From: Actinomadura sp. KC345
Lineage (GTDB): Bacteria; Actinomycetota; Actinomycetes; Streptosporangiales; Streptosporangiaceae
DNA: 64,000 bases
Reading direction: 5' to 3'
NCBI RefSeq assembly: GCF_004348515.1
Contig: NZ_SMKH01000002.1
Location: 1-64,000, forward strand
This document shows positions 33,741 to 41,524 of this stretch, one piece after another (within the stretch, counting starts at the first letter, position 1; each line of letters opens with the position of its first letter). The notes under the pieces were generated by a model. That model was not told where the DNA came from. It did not search any database and was given only the letters and a program-made list of their open reading frames with translations. The translations under genes were made by a program, and so were the position numbers.

Positions 33741-36044
33741 GTGGAGCCCCTCACCCCCTCCGATCCCGCCCGGATCGCCTCGTACGAGTTGCTGGCGCGG
33801 CTCGGTGCCGGTGGGATGGGGCTGGTCTACCTGGCCCGCTCGCCCGGGGGACGGCTCGTCGCGGTCAAGGTCATCCACACGCACCTGACCGACGACCCGA
33901 GCTTCCTGCAGCGCTTCCGGAGCGAGGTCCGCGCCGCCAGGGCGGTCAGCGGCTTCTTCACCGCTCCGGTCATCGACGCCGACACCGACAGCCGCCCGGC
34001 CTGGCTGGCGACCGCGTACGTCACCGGCCCCGACCTCGGCGCCCTCGTCACGTCCCGCGGACCGCTGCCGGGGACGTCGGTCACCGCTCTCGCGGCCGCG
34101 CTCGCCGAAGCGCTCAAGGCCGTCCACGCCTCCGGGGTGGTCCACCGGGATCTCAAACCGTCCAACATCCTGCTCGCCCAGGACGGGCCACGGGTGATCG
34201 ACTTCGGGATCGTGCACGCGCTCGACGGTCCCGCGACGCTCGGCGGGCTGGTCGGGACGCCAGGCTACATGTCGCCGGAACAGGCCGGGGGCGGAGAGAT
34301 CGAACCGGCGAACGACGTGTTCGCGCTGGGCGGCGTGCTGTACTTCGCCTCCACGGGCCGTCCGCCGTTCGGAACCGGCGACCTTCCCGTGATCCTGCAT
34401 CGCGTCGTCCACGAGGAGCCCGATCTGGCCCTGGTCCCGCCGGCGCAGCGGGATCTGGTGGCCCGCTGCATGGCCAAGCGGCCGTCCGAGCGCCCCAGCC
34501 CGGACCAGCTCCTGGACGCGCTGGCGGCCTCGATCGCGGCGGCGGACCACGTGGACTGGGCCGGGCTGTACGGCACGGTGATCGACGCGTACGCCACCGA
34601 GACCGCGGCCTACACGAGTGTCGAGCCTGCTCCTGCTGTGGATCCCGAGCCCGGCTCGGAGCCGGATCCCGATCCGGAGCCGAGGCGGACGGTCCGACTG
34701 GAACCGGATGAGACGGTACAGCCGGAATCAGCGCGCAAGCCCGATCCTCGGCCGCCCGCCTCGCCCGCGGGCCCCCGTCCGCGTTCCCGCAGGCGGCGCT
34801 GGGCGTTGCTGCCGGTCGTCGGGTCAGTGGTCGCGGTCGCGATCGCCCTGGCCTCGGGGGACGCGGGACAGGGCGCGGGCTTCAGGCCGTGGTCCGTCGA
34901 TGACGTGCGCGGACGTGCCGTCGTGTCCGATGGGCTGGTGTACGTGGGCAAGGCGGACGGCTCGGCCGCCTATGACGCGCGGACCGGCCGTCAGCGCTGG
35001 GAGTCCAAGACCGGTGCGGAGGAGGCGGCGGGGGGAGTGCACGGCGGCGTGCTCTTCGTCCGGAGTGCCCGACGGCTGAGCGCCCTCGACGCGCGCTCGG
35101 GGAGGCGGCGCTGGCAGGCCCCGCTGAGCGAGGACGGCTGCCTGACGGAATCACCGGACCCCGCGGGCCGCGTCATGGTGGCGGAGAAGATCGACCGGGG
35201 GAACGCGCCCGATCGGCTGCGACTCTCCGCCTTCGGGTCGGCCGCCGGGAAGCCGCTCTGGAGCAGGACGCTGGGGCGGAGTCACTGCGGAGGCGACCTG
35301 ACCGTCGGCGGTGGCCGTGTCAGCCTGGTCGAGCGCCGCGCGAGCGGATCGGAGGAGGAGCACCTGGTCTCCATCGCGATCGGCTCTGGCGAAAGCTGGA
35401 GCGTCCCCACGGAGCGCGTCCAGGCGATGGCGGCCGACGACACGAACGTCTACACGGTCGTCCGCGGCGGTGACGAGCGGTACCGGGTCCACGCGTACGA
35501 GGCCGGCACCGGGCGTTCGCGGTGGGACGTCCGGCTCCCGGGATCGGGCCTCGAAATGTACGTTGCGGGCTCCCGCCTCTACGTGCTCGGCAACGACGGG
35601 TTCTACGCCCTGGACGCCGAGGACGGACGTCGGCGCTGGACGTCCACCCTCAAGACGGAGGGCTCCGGAGAATTCCTCGTCATGGGGAGCACCGCCTACG
35701 TGTGGTGGGACGACACCGAGCACGGCCCTTTCCGCACCAAGGTGCGGACCGCGATGTCGGCGATCGACCTCACGAACGGCCACCGCCGGTGGTGGAAGCG
35801 AACCGACTCGCGCGCGGACATCGCCTGGGCCGACGACCGCACCGTCTATATCGCCTCCTTCAGGGAACGCCGCTTCCGGCCGGACGACAACGCGCTCATC
35901 GCCCTCCACACGCGAACCGGCGGCGAACGCTGGCGCCGGGACATGGACGTCGACGACGTCGTCGTCGCTTCGTCCGGAGTCCTCTACGTCCGCGACGGCC
36001 ATACCCTGGAGGCCATCGACGCGGCGACCGGCGAGGGCCCCTGA
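33741..36044 (+). CDS. Membrane Ser/Thr protein kinase with PQQ-like beta-propeller
   Basis: 767-residue PknB-type kinase. Glycine loop GAGGMG (22-27), ATP lysine K43 (VAVKV), catalytic D137 (HRDLKPSN) and Mg-binding D154 (DFG) are all present, so it should be active. A Pro/Asp/Glu-rich linker (about 290-350) precedes one membrane helix (WALLPVVGSVVAVAIALASG). Outside the cell, about 385-767 forms a propeller of PQQ-like repeats (YDARTGRQRWE, LDARSGRRRWQ, IDLTNGHRRWW, LHTRTGGERWR). That domain probably senses a wall ligand or protein rather than PQQ. Starts at GTG 33741. Confidence 0.9.
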   Translation: MEPLTPSDPARIASYELLARLGAGGMGLVYLARSPGGRLVAVKVIHTHLTDDPSFLQRFRSEVRAARAVSGFFTAPVIDADTDSRPAWLATAYVTGPDLGALVTSRGPLPGTSVTALAAALAEALKAVHASGVVHRDLKPSNILLAQDGPRVIDFGIVHALDGPATLGGLVGTPGYMSPEQAGGGEIEPANDVFALGGVLYFASTGRPPFGTGDLPVILHRVVHEEPDLALVPPAQRDLVARCMAKRPSERPSPDQLLDALAASIAAADHVDWAGLYGTVIDAYATETAAYTSVEPAPAVDPEPGSEPDPDPEPRRTVRLEPDETVQPESARKPDPRPPASPAGPRPRSRRRRWALLPVVGSVVAVAIALASGDAGQGAGFRPWSVDDVRGRAVVSDGLVYVGKADGSAAYDARTGRQRWESKTGAEEAAGGVHGGVLFVRSARRLSALDARSGRRRWQAPLSEDGCLTESPDPAGRVMVAEKIDRGNAPDRLRLSAFGSAAGKPLWSRTLGRSHCGGDLTVGGGRVSLVERRASGSEEEHLVSIAIGSGESWSVPTERVQAMAADDTNVYTVVRGGDERYRVHAYEAGTGRSRWDVRLPGSGLEMYVAGSRLYVLGNDGFYALDAEDGRRRWTSTLKTEGSGEFLVMGSTAYVWWDDTEHGPFRTKVRTAMSAIDLTNGHRRWWKRTDSRADIAWADDRTVYIASFRERRFRPDDNALIALHTRTGGERWRRDMDVDDVVVASSGVLYVRDGHTLEAIDAATGEGP

Positions 36045-36144
36045 ACCGGCCCGGTTCCGTACCCGTCCGGGCCGGGCAGGGACCTCGGGCACCGCTGCCT
36101 GTCGGCGGGCCGCTTCGGAATTCGAAGAAATGCGGGAGGGCTCC

Positions 36145-36723
36145 ATGGAGCGGTATCTGACGTCACTCGGCGAGATCCACCGGTCGGTCGGCCACCGGAA
36201 GATCGCCAGAGGAGAGGGCCGCAGCGCCGTGGTGCGACGGCACTACAGGACGCCGATCGAGGACGTCTGGCGGGCCTGCACCGAGCCGGGCCGGGTCAGC
36301 CGCTGGCTCGCCGGGCCCGAGGGCGACCTGAGGGAGGGCGGTACGTATGTTCTGCCGGGGCACGCGCATGGAGGAATCCTGCGGTGCCACGCCCCGCGCA
36401 CCCTCACGCTGAGCTGGATCTACGAGGACTACCCGGCCGACGAGCTGGAACTGCGGCTCAGTCCTGCCGACGGCGGCGGCACGATTCTCGAAGTGGAACA
36501 CACGACGGTCGACGAGCCCGCGGCGCTGGCCGAAAGCCTGACGCAGGTGGGCGTCGGCTGGGAGAACGGCACAGACCATCTAGAGGAGTACCTGCGCGGG
36601 GATCTCCCGGACGCGCCCCGGCAGGCGAAGCAGGAGCCCGGCGAAGACGAGGCGCTCCGGATCACCGAAAGCGACCGGCTGTGGCGGGAGGTCATCGCCT
36701 CCGCCCTGGTCTCCGGCGGCTAG
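36145..36723 (+). CDS. SRPBCC (AHSA1-like) domain protein
   Basis: 192-residue START/Bet v1-like protein of the activator-of-Hsp90 (AHSA1) type. RHYRTPIEDVWRACTEPGRVSRWLAGPEGDLREGG is the usual N-terminal strand and helix; GGGTILEVEHT leads to the long C-terminal helix (VGVGWENGTDHLEEYL). Such proteins bind hydrophobic ligands or stress substrates; no catalytic residues are diagnostic. ATG 36145 has GGGAGGG four bases upstream. It follows the kinase gene by 100 bases on the same strand. Confidence 0.8.
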   Translation: MERYLTSLGEIHRSVGHRKIARGEGRSAVVRRHYRTPIEDVWRACTEPGRVSRWLAGPEGDLREGGTYVLPGHAHGGILRCHAPRTLTLSWIYEDYPADELELRLSPADGGGTILEVEHTTVDEPAALAESLTQVGVGWENGTDHLEEYLRGDLPDAPRQAKQEPGEDEALRITESDRLWREVIASALVSGG

Positions 36724-36827
36724 TGCGATGACGAGCCGCCTGGCGCCGCGTCCGCCATGGCCCGACGTGAGGGCAGTCGGAGGCCGAAGCGGAGAGCCCG
36801 GCCCATCCGCCCGGCGAGCCGGGACGG

Positions 36828-37022
36828 TCAGCGCTCCGGGTGTCGCTTGACCTGCTCGATCAGGCTGGCGAACTCCGCAATGGACAGGGTGAGGCGCCCG
36901 CCGTCCGGGTTCTTGCTGTCTCGCACCCCGATACCGGCCCCTGGCGCAAGTCGCCCCAGCTCAACGCAGTGCTCGTCGTCCGCTCCGCCACTATGGGTGC
37001 TCTTGCGCCACTGCACGATCAT
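36828..37022 (-). CDS. DUF397 protein
   Basis: 64-residue DUF397 protein. Hallmarks WRKSTHSGG, CVELG, VRDSKNPDGGRLTLS and the closing FASLIEQVK helix are all present. DUF397 genes nearly always follow an XRE/DUF5753 regulator and often neighbour a small ATPase gene, as here. In Streptomyces such pairs (BldB-like, WhiJ-like) tune development; biochemical role unknown. ATG 37022 overlaps the stop of the upstream XRE gene (ATGA). Confidence 0.93.
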   Translation of the reverse strand: MIVQWRKSTHSGGADDEHCVELGRLAPGAGIGVRDSKNPDGGRLTLSIAEFASLIEQVKRHPER

Positions 37023-37834
37023 TCGTAGCTCTCCAAGTACCGCTTGATGATCTCGCGGGAAGCCTCAAGGGAGGCCGCCTTCGCGCCGATACGATCGAAC
37101 TTAACCGACAATTCGCGTACCTCGCCAGGCGTTTCGATCAAGCGGCCACCGTTCTGGGCGCCCGAATAGGCGATGTCGCGGCTCTCCAGGCTGAGGATCT
37201 GCAGCGACCCGTCAACACCCAGGTGAGCGCCCGACTTGAACGGGACGATGCGTAGGCTGACCTGCGGCAGGTCGGCCATGGCGAGCAGGTGCTCCAACTG
37301 CGCCTTGTGCACTTCCGGGCTGCCGACTTCCCGTGCCAGCACACTCTCATCGACCGTGGCCCACATCTCGATCTCTGTCCCCCGCTCGAAGAAGGACTTC
37401 TTCCGAGCGACACGCCTCTCCATCGCGGCCTCGAAGTCCTTCGGTGTGCCGGACTGGACATAGGCCCAGGTGTATTCGTCGGTCTGGAGGGCTAGCGGGA
37501 TGACCTGACCGTGGTAGGTCTTGATCAGATTCGCCTCCTGCTCGTACTTGACGAGCTGCTTTCCCCAGTTGGGGTCGTGGGCCATTCGGGCAAACCAGAG
37601 CAAGAGCTGAAATAGCAGACCCGTCCCGAAGTGTCGGTCGAGTGCCCGGACATGGTCGTCCTGCAGGCGCCGCCGACCCGCCTCGAAGTTGGATACAGTT
37701 CCCCGCGTTACCCCCATGACCTCCCCGCATTGAGTCAGCGACAGACCCATTTTCTCCCGCCAAAATCGCAGGTAGAAGGCCAGGAAGTACCACATGGAGA
37801 TCTTGGGGTCGAGCGGCTCGCGAACGAGTGGCAT
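37019..37834 (-). CDS. XRE-family regulator with DUF5753 domain
   Basis: 271-residue regulator. HTH_31/XRE domain about 20-75 (MGLSLTQCGEVMGVTRGTVSNFEAGRRR), then a DUF5753 domain (about 90-265: HGQVIPLALQTDEYTWAYV, LEHLLAMADLPQVSLRIVPF, EVRELSVKFDRI). ATG 37834 has GGAGG six bases upstream; the frame is open further, but that extension covers the divergent promoter region. It likely represses itself and affects the divergent ATPase gene. Forms the WhiJ-like module with DUF397. Confidence 0.92.
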   Translation of the reverse strand: MPLVREPLDPKISMWYFLAFYLRFWREKMGLSLTQCGEVMGVTRGTVSNFEAGRRRLQDDHVRALDRHFGTGLLFQLLLWFARMAHDPNWGKQLVKYEQEANLIKTYHGQVIPLALQTDEYTWAYVQSGTPKDFEAAMERRVARKKSFFERGTEIEMWATVDESVLAREVGSPEVHKAQLEHLLAMADLPQVSLRIVPFKSGAHLGVDGSLQILSLESRDIAYSGAQNGGRLIETPGEVRELSVKFDRIGAKAASLEASREIIKRYLESYE

Positions 37835-37934
37835 TGCTTCCTCCCTGTATTCATCTTCGGTGACTACAGGAAAAACATAGAACGCTCGGTGATCCTTGTC
37901 ACAGAAATTCGGAATCTCGGGCAAGGACGGGACG

Positions 37935-38363
37935 ATGGCGATGACGGCGACCGAAGAGTCGGTCATGCCCCTTATGGGGACACCGGCCGCAGTGGGGCTT
38001 GCGCGCACCTTTGTGGATACACGAATCCGCAAATGGGACTATTTCCACATTCTCGACGGCGCGCTTCTCGTCGTCTCGGAGCTCGTGACCAACGCGGCCC
38101 GTCAGACGCCGCGCGAGGAGATCCGCCTCCAGCTCAGCAGGGACGCGTACGGCGTCATCATCGCCGTCTGGGACGCGGCCCACGAACTGCCCCAGGCCAA
38201 GCCGATGACCGAACTCACCCTCGAAGACCTCGACCTGTCCGAGGAAGCCTTCGACGACAACGGTGGCTGGGGCCTCCACATCGTCCAGGCCCTGTCCTCC
38301 GATTGCGGCGTCGTCCGCGACCCCGCCGGAGGCAAGTGGATCTGGTGTCGAATGCGTCCGTAG
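37935..38363 (+). CDS. RsbW-like ATP-binding (HATPase_c_2) protein
   Basis: 142-residue GHKL ATPase of the anti-sigma/regulatory type. The N box LLVVSELVTNAARQT and G box NGGWGLHIVQAL are clear; a C-terminal KWIWCRM strand completes the fold. Such orphan ATPases sit beside XRE/DUF397 pairs in actinomycetes and may act as serine kinases or bind partner proteins. ATG 37935 follows AAGGACGGG. Divergent from the XRE gene across 100 bases holding a likely minus-strand promoter (GTGACA, 17 bases, TATGTT). Confidence 0.85.
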   Translation: MAMTATEESVMPLMGTPAAVGLARTFVDTRIRKWDYFHILDGALLVVSELVTNAARQTPREEIRLQLSRDAYGVIIAVWDAAHELPQAKPMTELTLEDLDLSEEAFDDNGGWGLHIVQALSSDCGVVRDPAGGKWIWCRMRP

Positions 38364-38389
38364 CGGTGGGCGCAGACAGGCGACACGAT

Positions 38390-38886
38390 CGGCGCGGCCA
38401 ACGCCCCGGCGGGCGCCGCCGAAACGACGACGACATCGCCTTCGTCGATCTCGGGTCGCATGGCGGTGAGGTCGCCGGGGTGGGCGTTTCCCAGAACGGC
38501 TCCTTGCAGCGCGTCCGGGCGGACGCCGTCGTGCTGGCCGCGGACGGCTTCGCGGCCGATCGCGGCGCCCTGGCCGCGTCGCTGAGCGGGACGGCCGAGG
38601 AGACCGAGCGCGCCCTGGCTCCGCTGCCGGGCCGCCGCCCCCTCACCGCGCCCTATCACTTCGCGTGGGTCACCCACGGGCTGCTCGCCACGCAGGGCGG
38701 CCTGGAGATCGACCCGTCCGGCCGCGTCCTGGACGGTGCCGGCGCACCGATCCCGCGGCTGTTCGCGGGCGGCGGCACCGCCTGCGGCTGGCCGGCCCGC
38801 ACTCGGACGGCTAGCTGTCCGGCAACGGCCTCCTGTCCGCGTTCGGCATGGGCTGGATCGTCGGCAACGCCTTGGCCGCCGGCTGA
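38390..38886 (+). pseudogene. Remnant of FAD-dependent dehydrogenase (FAD_binding_2)
   Basis: The frame reads DDIAFVDLGSHGGEVAGVGV, ADAVVLAADGFAADRGALAA, YHFAWVTHGLLATQGGLEID and IPRLFAGGGTACG, the C-terminal half of a fumarate-reductase/KstD-like flavoprotein. Near 38788 one base is missing; the shifted frame continues as AGPHSDG, a TAG stop (38812-38814), then LSGNGLLSAFGMGWIVGNALAAG and TGA at 38884. So it has a 5' truncation, a frameshift and a nonsense codon where a tyrosine (TAC) would be expected. It is surely inactive. Confidence 0.8.
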
Positions 38887-38978
38887 GGACACGCGCTCCG
38901 GCACGTTCCGGCAGGTCAAGGCCCTTGATGTCCTGTTTGCAATCTCTTGGGGCTTTGGTACCGTCTGCCGGGATTTGC

Positions 38979-39145
38979 AACGCCGAGTCCGCGACCAGCG
39001 CGGAACCGGGGAACCAGCGCGAGCGTCGTCCAGGCCGATCCGCCTGTGGCGCCTCGCAGGGGTGAATCGACGCCTCCTTGCCACGTGAGGAATGTCGTAG
39101 GGCGACTTCCACGCCCGAATCCGTCAGCTAACCCGGTAGGCGGCA
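38979..39145 (+). ncRNA. c-di-AMP (ydaO/yuaA-type) riboswitch
   Basis: The leader of the M15 peptidase gene holds the conserved blocks of actinobacterial ydaO riboswitches: CGCCGAGTCCG (38981-38991), GGAACCGGGGAACC (39002-39015), GGGGTGAATCG (39059-39069), CCGAATCCGTCAGCTAACCC (39115-39134) and GGTAGGCGGC (39135-39144). The AAGGAG ribosome site follows at once. In actinobacteria this class precedes cell-wall hydrolase genes and turns them off when cyclic di-AMP binds. Upstream, TTGCAA (38938-38943) and TACCGT, 16 bases on, may be the promoter. I did not fold the RNA. Confidence 0.85.
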
Positions 39146-39162
39146 TGGAAGGAGCAGATGCC

Positions 39163-39819
39163 GTGATAGGTCGGCATGCCAAGAAGAAGACCAACCCCGC
39201 GCCGGTCATGGGCGTCGTCCTGGCGGGACTGTTCGCCGGGTCCCTCGCCCTGGCGCCGCTGGACGGAGGTTCCGGGGGCTCGGAGGCCTCGGGAGGCTCC
39301 AGCGGCCCCGACCGGACGAAGGTCTCGGCGGACCGCGCCGAACCGTCCCCCTCCCGGAAGGCCGAGAAGGCGCCGAGCAAGCCGCCGGACGACTGCGAGC
39401 CCTCAGAGGCCACGGACCACGGGTATTCCAACGGCCGGATCCCGACCAAGGAACTCTGCCCACTGCCCCAGGACGACGAGTTCCTGCGGGCCGACGCCGC
39501 GGTGGCCTTCTACAAGCTCAACGTCGCCTACGAGGAGCGCTTCGGCGAGCAGATGTGCGTCCGCAGCTCCTACCGCAGCTACGAGAAGCAGGAGGAGCTG
39601 TACGAGAGCATGCCGTCCGGCATGGCGGCGGCGCCCGGCAACAGCAAGCACGGCATCGGCATCGCCGTCGACCTGTGCGACGGCGTCCAGGACGACGACT
39701 CGCCCCGGTTCGCGTGGCTGGAGGACAACGCCGAGAAGTACGACTGGCTCCACCCGGACTGGGCCTACAGCAGCCCGTACGAGCCGTGGCACTGGGAGTT
39801 CGACGTCGGCCAGGACTAG
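39163..39819 (+). CDS. Exported M15-family D,D-carboxypeptidase (VanY-like)
   Basis: 218-residue exported protein: an Ala/Gly-rich signal or anchor helix (VMGVVLAGLFAGSLALAPL), a disordered Ser/Lys/Pro linker, then an M15 peptidase domain (about 85-218). Zinc-ligand motif SKHGIGIAVDL (His and Asp) and the late WHWEF (His) are intact, with catalytic-fold arginine in SSYRSYEKQEELY. It trims D-Ala-D-Ala peptidoglycan stems. GTG 39163 has AAGGAG eight bases upstream; an in-frame ATG at 39145 is an alternative. Control by the c-di-AMP riboswitch fits a growth-linked wall hydrolase. Confidence 0.87.
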   Translation: MIGRHAKKKTNPAPVMGVVLAGLFAGSLALAPLDGGSGGSEASGGSSGPDRTKVSADRAEPSPSRKAEKAPSKPPDDCEPSEATDHGYSNGRIPTKELCPLPQDDEFLRADAAVAFYKLNVAYEERFGEQMCVRSSYRSYEKQEELYESMPSGMAAAPGNSKHGIGIAVDLCDGVQDDDSPRFAWLEDNAEKYDWLHPDWAYSSPYEPWHWEFDVGQD

Positions 39820-39831
39820 CACGCCGCGATT

Positions 39832-39908
39832 CACCGGGTGCGTTGACTTGCGGCGTGTTGTTGTTATGAGCGCGTCGAAAACAACAACACGCCGCAAGTC
39901 AACGAGAT
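39832..39908. repeat. 77-bp palindromic repeat element, copy A
   Basis: This 77-bp segment matches the inverse complement of 47803-47879 at 76 of 77 positions by eye. Its core is a perfect 25-bp inverted repeat (39841-39865 with 39880-39904; arm begins CGTTGACTTGCGGCGTG) around a 14-base loop. It lies just after the M15 gene and before the response regulator stop. Confidence 0.9.
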
Positions 39909-39927
39909 GTGGCTCGGTCCTCGGTGA

Positions 39928-40593
39928 CTAGGGGCGAGTGCGGCGGGACAGGGCCGCGGCCTGTCCCCGGCTGCGCAGCCCGAGTTTCCTGCTGACGTGG
40001 GATTTGACGGTGTGCTCGGAGACGACGAGCCGCTCCGCGATCTCGCTGTTGCTCAGGCCGTCCCCGATCAGGTGCAGGACGTCGTGCTCGCGCGGCGTGA
40101 GGTCGTGCAGGCGGGCCAGGTCGGCGGGGTCCGCCCGCCTGGCCCGCCGGTGGGCCGCGTAGCCGTCGATGACCCGGCGGGCGACGCTGGGACTCAGCGC
40201 GCCGTCGCCGCCGGCGGCGGCGCGCACGGCGGCCAGCAGCTCCTCGTACGAACTGCTCTTCAGCAGGAAGCCGCTGGCCCCCTGGGTCAGCGCCTCGTCG
40301 ATGTACTCGTCGAGGTCGAAGGTGGTCAGCATCAGGACGCGGGTGCGGTCCAGGGCGCCGGCGCGGGCGAGGCGGCCGAGCGTCCACAGGCCGTCGTGCC
40401 CGGGCATGCGCACGTCGAGCAGCAGCACGTCCGGCCGCAGGTCGCGGCAGAGCCGCAGGGCGTGGTCGCCGTCCCCGGCCGTGCCGGTCACGGCGATGTC
40501 GTCCTGGGTTTCGAGGATGGCGCGCAGCCCGTCGCGGACGACGCTCTCGTCGTCGGCGATCACGACGCTGACGGGGCCGTCACCGGGCGGCAT
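39928..40593 (-). CDS. NarL/FixJ-family response regulator
   Basis: 221-residue two-component regulator. The receiver domain (about 8-125) has acidic pocket DDE, phospho-acceptor in LLLDVRMPGHDG, T in MLTTFD and K in FLLKSSS. A LuxR-type HTH (about 150-215: LTPREHDVLHLIGDGLSNSEIAERLVVSEHTVKSHV) binds DNA. ATG 40593 overlaps the end of the histidine kinase fragment by 14 bases, so it was the second gene of a kinase-regulator operon. With its kinase deleted, it may be orphaned or silent. Confidence 0.9.
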   Translation of the reverse strand: MPPGDGPVSVVIADDESVVRDGLRAILETQDDIAVTGTAGDGDHALRLCRDLRPDVLLLDVRMPGHDGLWTLGRLARAGALDRTRVLMLTTFDLDEYIDEALTQGASGFLLKSSSYEELLAAVRAAAGGDGALSPSVARRVIDGYAAHRRARRADPADLARLHDLTPREHDVLHLIGDGLSNSEIAERLVVSEHTVKSHVSRKLGLRSRGQAAALSRRTRP

Positions 40594-40905
40594 CGCGGGT
40601 CCCCTCGACGCTGCGCGGAAGGGTGGCGCCGAGACGGAACCCGCCGTCCGGTGCCGGTCCGGCGTCCAGGTCGCCGCCGAGCGCGGCGACGCGTTCGGTG
40701 AGCCCCGCCAGGCCGAGCCTGGGGCCGGGTCCCGCCTGCGCCGGGCGGGGCGGCGGGCCGGAGGTGATCTCCAGGTCGACGACGTCCGCTCTGACGTCCA
40801 GGCGGACGGTGGCCTCTGCTCCCGGCGCGTGCCGGCGCGCGTTGGACAGGCTCTCCTGGACGATCCGGTATCCGGCGAGCTGGACGGGGCGGGGCAGCTC
40901 GACCA
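40580..40905 (-). pseudogene. Histidine kinase, C-terminal fragment (5' deleted)
   Basis: Only the ATPase domain of a NarL-type sensor kinase remains: VQLAGYRIVQESLSNARRHA (N box) and GLAGLTERVAALGGDL (G box), ending at TGA 40580. The membrane sensor and the phospho-accepting histidine are gone. Upstream of roughly 40890-40915 the DNA turns into the tail of an MMPL transporter gene on the other strand. Confidence 0.85.
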
Positions 40906-41476
40906 CCGGGAGGCCGCGCTGGACGACACGAAGCGCATCGTGCCTCTCGTCCTGCTCGCGGTCACGCTGATCCTCTGCCTGCTGCTCCGGTCGATCCTCG
41001 CACCGCTGATGCTGCTCGCCACGGTGGTGCTGTCCTTCGCCGCGTCGCTGGGCGTCTCCGCCCTGGTCTTCACCCACCTGTTCGACTTCGGCGGCGTGGC
41101 GGCCGACCTGTTCATCTACATATTCGTCTTCCTCGTCGCCCTGGGCGTGGACTACAACATCTTCCTCATGGAACGCGTCCGCGAGGAGAGCCGCCGCGTT
41201 CCGACCGCCGAGGCCGTCCGCCGCGGGCTCGCCGCCACCGGCGGCGTCATCACCGCCGCGGGGCTCGTCCTCGCCGGCACCTTCGCCGCGCTCGCCCAGA
41301 TCCCCGACGTGACCGTCGCCCAGGTCGGCATCGCCGTCGGCACCGGGGTCCTGATCGACACCTTCCTGGTCCGCGCCCTCCAGGTCCCGGCGCTGGCCAC
41401 GCTGCTCGGCGACCGCACCTGGTGGCCCGCCCGGCGGGCAAAGAACCTGCATCCACCTATTGAATATAACCAATAG
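40890..41476 (+). pseudogene. MMPL/RND transporter, C-terminal fragment (5' deleted)
   Basis: About 190 residues of the second membrane domain of an MmpL-type exporter: IVPLVLLAVTLILCLLLRS, FVFLVALGVDYNIFLMERVR, AATGGVITAAGLVLAGTFAAL and LGDRTWWP. The first domain and the start are missing, so it cannot be a working transporter. Kinase-regulator operons often lie divergent from mmpL genes in actinomycetes; one deletion removing both 5' halves explains the head-to-head junction. Confidence 0.85.
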
Positions 41477-41524
41477 GTGTCTTAGGTTCGTTGTCACGCC
41501 TCCGCACACCCTGGAGTCCACCGA

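Noticed and set aside
33741-36044. PQQ-dependent dehydrogenase domain in the kinase
   Set aside because: The blades match PQQ-like structural repeats only; no cofactor or calcium-binding dehydrogenase motifs are present and the domain follows a kinase and membrane helix.
38979-39145. Coding sequence across the M15 leader
   Set aside because: The frame is open, but the region matches riboswitch blocks and gives no protein-like translation; the signal peptide begins only at 39163.
40169-41476. Single 435-codon plus-strand frame ending in MMPL sequence
   Set aside because: Its first half is antisense to the response regulator and kinase fragment; only the last 190 residues are MMPL. It is a chance read-through, not a fusion protein.
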